Translations under genes and position numbers: made by a program
Part shown: positions 5,723-9,257 of the stretch, piece after piece
How positions within the stretch are numbered: the stretch's first letter is position 1
How the letters are laid out: each line of letters opens with the position of its first letter
The notes under the pieces: model-generated
Database searches by the model: none
Seen by the model: only the letters and a program-made list of their open reading frames with translations
Told to the model about the DNA's origin: nothing
Assembly (NCBI GenBank): GCA_019348475.1
Contig: JAHWJJ010000154.1
Span: forward strand, 1-9,257
Direction of reading: 5' to 3'
From: Gemmatimonadota bacterium
GTDB lineage: Bacteria > Gemmatimonadota > Gemmatimonadetes > Longimicrobiales > Longimicrobiaceae
Length of the DNA stretch: 9,257 nt

Positions 5723-6646
5723 ATGTCGCTTCTCGTCGTCGGCAGCGTAGCGCTGGACACCGTCGAAACGCCGTTCGGACGCGCGGAAGACGCGCTGGGC
5801 GGCAGCGCCACCTTCTTTTCCGCGGCCGCCTCGCTGCTGCACCCCGTGCAGCTGGTGGGCGTGGTGGGCGACGACTATCCCGTGGACGCGCTGCGCTTTC
5901 TGGCCGAGCGCAACGTGGACCTGGCCGGCCTGGAGCGCGCCCACGGCGAGAGCTTTCGCTGGTCCGGCGTCTACAGCTATGACCTGAACAGCCGCGAAAC
6001 GCTGGAGACGCGCCTGGGCGTGTTCGCCGACTTCGCGCCCAAGATCCCCGAGCAGTTTCGTGACGCGGAGTGGGTGTTCCTGGGCAACATCGATCCCGAG
6101 CTGCAGATCAACGTCCTGGACCAGGTGCACCAGCCGCGGTTCGTGGCCTGCGACACCATGAACCTGTGGATCGAGATCAAGCGCACCCGCCTGCTGGAGC
6201 TGCTGGGGCGCGTGGACCTGCTGCTGGTGAACGACGCCGAGGCGCGCCAGCTTTCCGGCAACTCCAACCTGTCCCGGGCCGCGCGGTGGATCATGGACCG
6301 GGGGCCGCGCTACCTGATCATCAAGAAGGGTGAGCACGGCGCCATCCTGTTCACCCCGCACTCCACCTTCTTCGCCCCCGGCTACCCGCTGGAAGACGTG
6401 TTCGACCCCACCGGCGCCGGCGACGCCTTCGCCGGCGGCTTCATGGCGCACCTGGCGCAGAACGGGCGGGTGGAGGACGGCGACCTGCGCCGGGCCGTGG
6501 TCTACGGCTCGGTGCTGGGGTCGTACGCGGTGGAAAAGTTCTCGGTGGAGCGGTTCAGGGACCTTTCCGTGGATGAGATCGAGGAGCGGGTGCGGCACTT
6601 TCGCGAGATGACCATGTTCGAGCTCCCCGTGGACGCCGGTGTCTGA
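5723..6646 (+). CDS. PfkB-family (ribokinase-like) kinase
   Basis: The 307-residue product is a PfkB/ribokinase-fold kinase, which transfers phosphate from ATP to a sugar or nucleoside hydroxyl. It opens with MSLLVVGSVALDTVETPFG (1-19), has the substrate-side GGSATFFSAAASLL (26-39) and VGVVGDDYP (45-53), then NDAEARQLSG (170-179), KKGEHGA (201-207) and the C-terminal PfkB signature DPTGAGDAFAGGF (228-240), in which Asp234 is the expected catalytic base and the GAGD loop forms the anion hole. Length is typical. The N-terminal motif matches a ribokinase subgroup whose substrate is, to my knowledge, unassigned. The ATG at 5723 is chosen because the VVGSVALD strand must be N-terminal; the 39 in-frame codons upstream are not family-like. 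It overlaps purM by 8 bases, so a link to purine or ribose metabolism is possible but unproven. Confidence 0.9.
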   Translation: MSLLVVGSVALDTVETPFGRAEDALGGSATFFSAAASLLHPVQLVGVVGDDYPVDALRFLAERNVDLAGLERAHGESFRWSGVYSYDLNSRETLETRLGVFADFAPKIPEQFRDAEWVFLGNIDPELQINVLDQVHQPRFVACDTMNLWIEIKRTRLLELLGRVDLLLVNDAEARQLSGNSNLSRAARWIMDRGPRYLIIKKGEHGAILFTPHSTFFAPGYPLEDVFDPTGAGDAFAGGFMAHLAQNGRVEDGDLRRAVVYGSVLGSYAVEKFSVERFRDLSVDEIEERVRHFREMTMFELPVDAGV

Positions 6647-7676
6647 CCAGCCCGGCCTTTCCTACGCCGCCGCGGGCGTGGACATCGACGCGGCACACCG
6701 GGCCATGAAGGGGGTCGCCGCCCTGGTGCGCTCCACGGCCACGCCCGACACCCTTTCGGCGCTGGGCTCGTTCGGCGGGCTGTACCGGGTGCCGCGCGAC
6801 GCCCGGCAGCCGGTGCTGGTCGCCTCCACGGACGGCGTGGGGACCAAGCTGAAAGTGGCGTTCACCACGGGCCGCCACGGCACCGTGGGCGAGGACCTGG
6901 TGAACCACTGCGTAAACGACATCCTGGTGCAGGGGGCAAAGCCGCTCTTCTTTCTGGACTACGTGGGCGTGGGGCGGCTGGAGCCCGGGGTGGTGGAGGC
7001 GCTGGTGGAGGGGGTTGCGCGCGGATGCCGCGAGAACGGGTGCGCGCTGCTGGGCGGCGAGACGGCGGAGATGCCCGACATGTACCAGCCGGGCGAGTAC
7101 GACCTGGCGGGGACCATCGTGGGGATGGTGGAAGAGGACCGGGTGATCGACGGCCGCGCCATCCGCCCCGGCGACGCCATCGTCGCCCTGGCTTCCACCG
7201 GGCTGCACACCAACGGTTACTCGCTGGCGCGCCGCATCGTCTTCGAGCGGATGAAGCTGACGCCGGACTCCGCCTTTCCGGAGGAGGACGGGAGCGTGGC
7301 GGACGTGCTGCTGCGCGTCCACAGGTCGTACCTGCGTTCGCTGTACCCGCTGGTGCAGGCCGGCCGGGTGCGCGGGCTGGCGCACATCACCGGCGGCGGC
7401 CTGGTGGACAACGTGCCGCGCATCCTCCCCGATGCCGTGGATGCGCGCTTCGAGCTGGCCAGCTGGAACGTTCCGCCCCTCTTCAGGGTGCTTCAGCGGG
7501 AGGGCGGGGTGCAGCAGGCGGAGATGTTCCGCGCCTTCAACATGGGCGTGGGGATGGTGGCGGTGGTCGCGGCGGACGACGCGGACGCGGTGGTGCGCGA
7601 GCTGTCCGCGGCAGGCGAGCGGGCATGGATCGCCGGGGAAATCGTCCCCGGCGGCGGCAACGTGGTGCTGAACTGA
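6639..7676 (+). CDS. purM: Phosphoribosylformylglycinamidine cyclo-ligase (AIR synthetase)
   Basis: The 345-residue product closes formylglycinamidine ribotide to aminoimidazole ribotide using ATP, the fifth step of purine synthesis, as a cytoplasmic dimer. Family motifs are YAAAGVDIDAAHRA (9-22), ASTDGVGTKLKVA (62-74), LVNHCVNDILVQGA (87-100), LLGGETAEMPDMY (137-149), ALASTGLHTNGYSLAR (183-198), HITGGGLVDNVPRILP (249-264) and FNMGVGM (300-306). The first half is the AIRS N-domain and the rest is the AIRS C-domain. The start is a GTG at 6639, needed to retain the YAAAGVDIDA segment. It overlaps the last 8 bases of the kinase gene, so translation is probably coupled. Its length is normal for PurM and no key motif is missing. 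No other purine gene lies in the window. Confidence 0.97.
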   Translation: MSDQPGLSYAAAGVDIDAAHRAMKGVAALVRSTATPDTLSALGSFGGLYRVPRDARQPVLVASTDGVGTKLKVAFTTGRHGTVGEDLVNHCVNDILVQGAKPLFFLDYVGVGRLEPGVVEALVEGVARGCRENGCALLGGETAEMPDMYQPGEYDLAGTIVGMVEEDRVIDGRAIRPGDAIVALASTGLHTNGYSLARRIVFERMKLTPDSAFPEEDGSVADVLLRVHRSYLRSLYPLVQAGRVRGLAHITGGGLVDNVPRILPDAVDARFELASWNVPPLFRVLQREGGVQQAEMFRAFNMGVGMVAVVAADDADAVVRELSAAGERAWIAGEIVPGGGNVVLN

Positions 7677-7677
7677 C

Positions 7678-7681
7678 GGAG
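7678..7681 (+). promoter_or_regulatory. Ribosome binding site of the outer-membrane protein gene
   Basis: GGAG at 7678-7681 lies 7 bases before the ATG at 7689, and begins two bases after the purM stop. It supports the start and co-transcription with purM. Confidence 0.6.
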
Positions 7682-7688
7682 CGACTGG

Positions 7689-8717
7689 ATGATCAAAAAG
7701 ACGTGGGCGTTCGCGGCCGCCGCGGCGCTGATCGCCGCCCCCGCGGCGGCGCAGAACGACATCGAGAGCGTGTGCACCACCAACGTGCCCGTGCTGGCCG
7801 TGGAGCAGTGCACCATCGTGGCGCAGGCGGTGGACGCCGCGCAGCCGCAGCTGGGGATCCTGATGGCCGGCGGCAACCCGACGCTCGGCACGGCCAGCAC
7901 GGGCGGCGTCCGGCTGGGCCTGATCCCCCGGGTGAGCCTTACGGGGCGCGTGAACGTGGTGGGCGCGCGGCTGCCGGACATCCGCCAGGAGGCGGACGGG
8001 CGGGCGGACAAGTTCACCGTCCCCGCGCCGGCCGTGGGCGCGAACCTCTCCATCGGGGTTACGCAGGGGTTTAGCGTGGCGCCCATGATCGGCGGGTTCG
8101 GCGCCATCGACCTGCTGGGGAGCGTGAGCATGCTGCCGCTGTCGCTGCTGGGCGACGACTTTGGCGACAACGCCTTCTCCTGGGGCGCGGGCGCGCGCGT
8201 GGGGCTGATCCGCGAGAGCTTCGTCACCCCCGGCGTTTCGGTGTCGCTGATGTACCGAAGCCTGGGCGACGTGCGCTTCGGCGAGGTGTGCCCCGGGACC
8301 GAGGTGCCGTCGGGCGAGAACCGCACCATCTGCTCTACGGACGGCGACTTCGGCGAGATCGAGTTCGGGCTGGACAACTGGAGCGCCCGCGCGGCGGCCA
8401 GCAAGCGCCTTCTGGGGCTGGGCCTCACGGCGGGCGTGGGATACGACCGGTTCGACACCAGCGCCGACTTCGCCGTGCGCGCGCCCGGGCCACCGGCGGG
8501 AGTGGAGCAGGTGTACCGGTTCAACGACGTGGCCGTGGACAACGACCGCTGGTCGGCGTTCCTGAACGCGTCGTTCACGCTGCTGATCGGCTCGGTGGTG
8601 GGTGAGGTGGGGTGGATGCAGGGCTCCAACCCCATCACCGGCTTCCCCTCCACCAGCGACTTCGATCCCCGGGACGGCACGTTCTTCGGGAGCCTGGGAG
8701 CGCGCCTGTCGCTGTGA
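7689..8717 (+). CDS. Predicted outer-membrane beta-barrel protein
   Basis: The 342-residue product starts MIKK, then an Ala-rich hydrophobic core and APAAAQ, a typical Sec signal peptide with cleavage near residue 21-22. The mature chain is built from alternating hydrophobic and polar segments with frequent Gly and aromatic residues (for example GVRLGLIPRVSLTGRVNVVGARL at 73-95 in two strands, SWGAGARVGLI 164-174, GVSVSLMYRSLGDV 182-195, LTAGVGYDRFD 246-256, and a last strand FFGSLGARLSL ending the protein). That is the pattern of an outer-membrane beta barrel of perhaps 8-12 strands. The final residue is Leu rather than the usual Phe or Trp. Cys29/Cys41 and Cys201/Cys215 may form disulfides, the second pair in a probable external loop. 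The substrate or role is unknown. It lies 12 bases after purM and its stop codon is part of an octamer repeat. Confidence 0.8.
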   Translation: MIKKTWAFAAAAALIAAPAAAQNDIESVCTTNVPVLAVEQCTIVAQAVDAAQPQLGILMAGGNPTLGTASTGGVRLGLIPRVSLTGRVNVVGARLPDIRQEADGRADKFTVPAPAVGANLSIGVTQGFSVAPMIGGFGAIDLLGSVSMLPLSLLGDDFGDNAFSWGAGARVGLIRESFVTPGVSVSLMYRSLGDVRFGEVCPGTEVPSGENRTICSTDGDFGEIEFGLDNWSARAAASKRLLGLGLTAGVGYDRFDTSADFAVRAPGPPAGVEQVYRFNDVAVDNDRWSAFLNASFTLLIGSVVGEVGWMQGSNPITGFPSTSDFDPRDGTFFGSLGARLSL

Positions 8718-8794
8718 GTGCGTGAGTGCGTGAGTGCGTGAGTGCGTGAGTGCGGGAGCGGGTGAGTGCGGGAGTGCGGGAGCGGGAGAGTGCG
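8715..8794 (+). repeat. Octamer tandem array TGAGTGCG
   Basis: Ten consecutive 8-base units run from 8715 to 8794. The first five (8715-8754) are perfect TGAGTGCG, followed by GGAGCGGG, TGAGTGCG, GGAGTGCG, GGAGCGGG and AGAGTGCG. The first TGA is the stop codon of the barrel gene. The array shares its core AGTGCG and period with the CGCACTTT repeat upstream of the deacetylase-like gene, where it is on the other strand. Confidence 0.9.
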
Positions 8795-8835
8795 GGGGTG
8801 GACCCGTGCCGGGGGTGCGGGTGTCGCTACAGGGG

Positions 8836-9083
8836 CGGGCCGGCGATGGGGTGGACCCGTGCGGCGGGCGCCGGCCCCGCGACGGGGGCGGAGCCCGCGC
8901 GGGGGGCGGGCCTCGCGATGGGGGTGCGGGCCCCGGACGGAGGCGGAGCCGCGCGGGGGGGGGCCGAGATGGAGGCGGAGCCGCGCGCGGGGCGGGCCTC
9001 GCGATGGGGCGGATCCGTGCGGAGGTGCGGGCCCCGCGACGGGGGTGGAGCCGCGCGGGGGCGGGCCTCGCGATGCGACGCCG
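8836..9083. repeat. Degenerate GC-rich long-period repeat
   Basis: About eight units of 20 to 38 bases begin with CGGGCC or a close variant. Several units read CGGGCCTCGCGATG (at about 8907, 8993 and 9062), while others read CGGGCCCCGCGAC or similar (at about 8871 and 9027). Most continue with GGAGCC or GGA-CCGTGCGG and a run of G. Every frame gives low-complexity Gly/Arg/Pro reading with no ribosome site or start context, so I do not call a gene. Together with the octamer array and the following hairpin this accounts for most of the 540 non-coding bases at the right edge. Confidence 0.6.
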
Positions 9084-9096
9084 TCCTCGCGACGGG

Positions 9097-9110
9097 GCGG
9101 CTAAAGCCGC
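9097..9110. repeat. Short hairpin GCGGC-TAAA-GCCGC
   Basis: GCGGC and GCCGC flank the four bases TAAA, giving a very stable small hairpin. It is 16 bases before the larger palindrome at 9127 and probably belongs to the same composite element. Confidence 0.5.
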
Positions 9111-9126
9111 AGGCTGGAACTGCGAT

Positions 9127-9169
9127 AAGCCCCGTCTCGGCGCCGCTGGCGCGTCGCCGAACGGGGCTT
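9127..9169. terminator. Strong palindrome, terminator or dispersed repeat element
   Basis: AAGCCCCGTCTCGGCG (9127-9142) pairs with CGCCGAACGGGGCTT (9155-9169) with one bulged C, around a 12-base loop. An alternative inner stem GCGCC-GCT-GGCGC (9140-9152) competes with the loop end. AAG on one end and CTT on the other leave only a two-base T run, so a classical terminator is not clear. It could end transcription from the barrel gene or from a gene beyond the right edge. Bases 9170-9257 are GC-rich with no gene I can support. Confidence 0.5.
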
Positions 9170-9257
9170 CACCCGCTCCCGCGGTCGCGGTCCCAGCGAT
9201 GGCCGGACCTCCGCGCGCGGCCTCATCCGCGCGCGCCGGCCACCGGCCCCCGACACG

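Noticed and set aside
3458..6598. A 1046-codon open frame on the minus strand opposite the fmdB-like gene, argS and the kinase gene
   Set aside because: It is antisense to three genes with clear family motifs. Its His/Val/Leu/Arg/Ala-rich composition is what strong GC third-position bias produces on the opposite strand, and it shows no motif of its own.
8766..9104. A 112-codon Gly/Arg-rich plus-strand frame in the right-hand gap
   Set aside because: It lies in repeat DNA, has no ribosome site, and its reading simply mirrors the GC-rich repeat units.
8718..9257. CRISPR-like array in the right-hand gap
   Set aside because: The units are degenerate and directly adjacent with no unique spacers, and there is no cas gene in the window.

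Overview
This is a very GC-rich bacterial window with ten credible protein genes and no recognisable rRNA, tRNA, CRISPR array, transposase or phage gene. The base composition, Gram-negative envelope genes (a lipoprotein, a secreted protein and an outer-membrane barrel with signal peptides ending in Ala-Ala-Gln or a lipobox) and short repetitive intergenic DNA suggest a Gemmatimonadota bacterium, perhaps of the Longimicrobium type. That placement is inference from style and was not tested by a search.

Left part (1-1890): a divergent pair, a small lipoprotein (minus, 18-464) and a secreted Pro-tailed protein (plus, 654-1295). The latter converges on a Gly-rich low-complexity protein gene (minus, 1362-1709) across a perfect 13-bp hairpin that probably stops transcription from both sides. 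All three products are uncharacterised.

Middle (1891-3365): a histone-deacetylase-fold gene whose catalytic His-His pair and most zinc ligands are replaced, so it reads as a pseudo-enzyme. It is followed by a small WEVWD-type orphan gene with its own near-consensus promoter only about 10 bases before its ATG.

Right part (3509-8717): a tightly packed run on the plus strand, fmdB-like zinc ribbon, argS (abutting), a PfkB-family kinase, purM (8-base overlap with the kinase) and an outer-membrane barrel protein (12-base gap). A GC-rich hairpin after argS probably splits this into fmdB-argS and pfkB-purM-OMP units. argS charges tRNA-Arg and purM makes aminoimidazole ribotide in purine synthesis; the kinase substrate is unknown.

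Tail (8718-9257): no gene. It holds an octamer tandem array that begins inside the stop codon of the barrel gene, an imperfect GC-rich long-period repeat, and a strong palindromic element. The octamer core AGTGCG recurs in three separate intergenic regions of the window.
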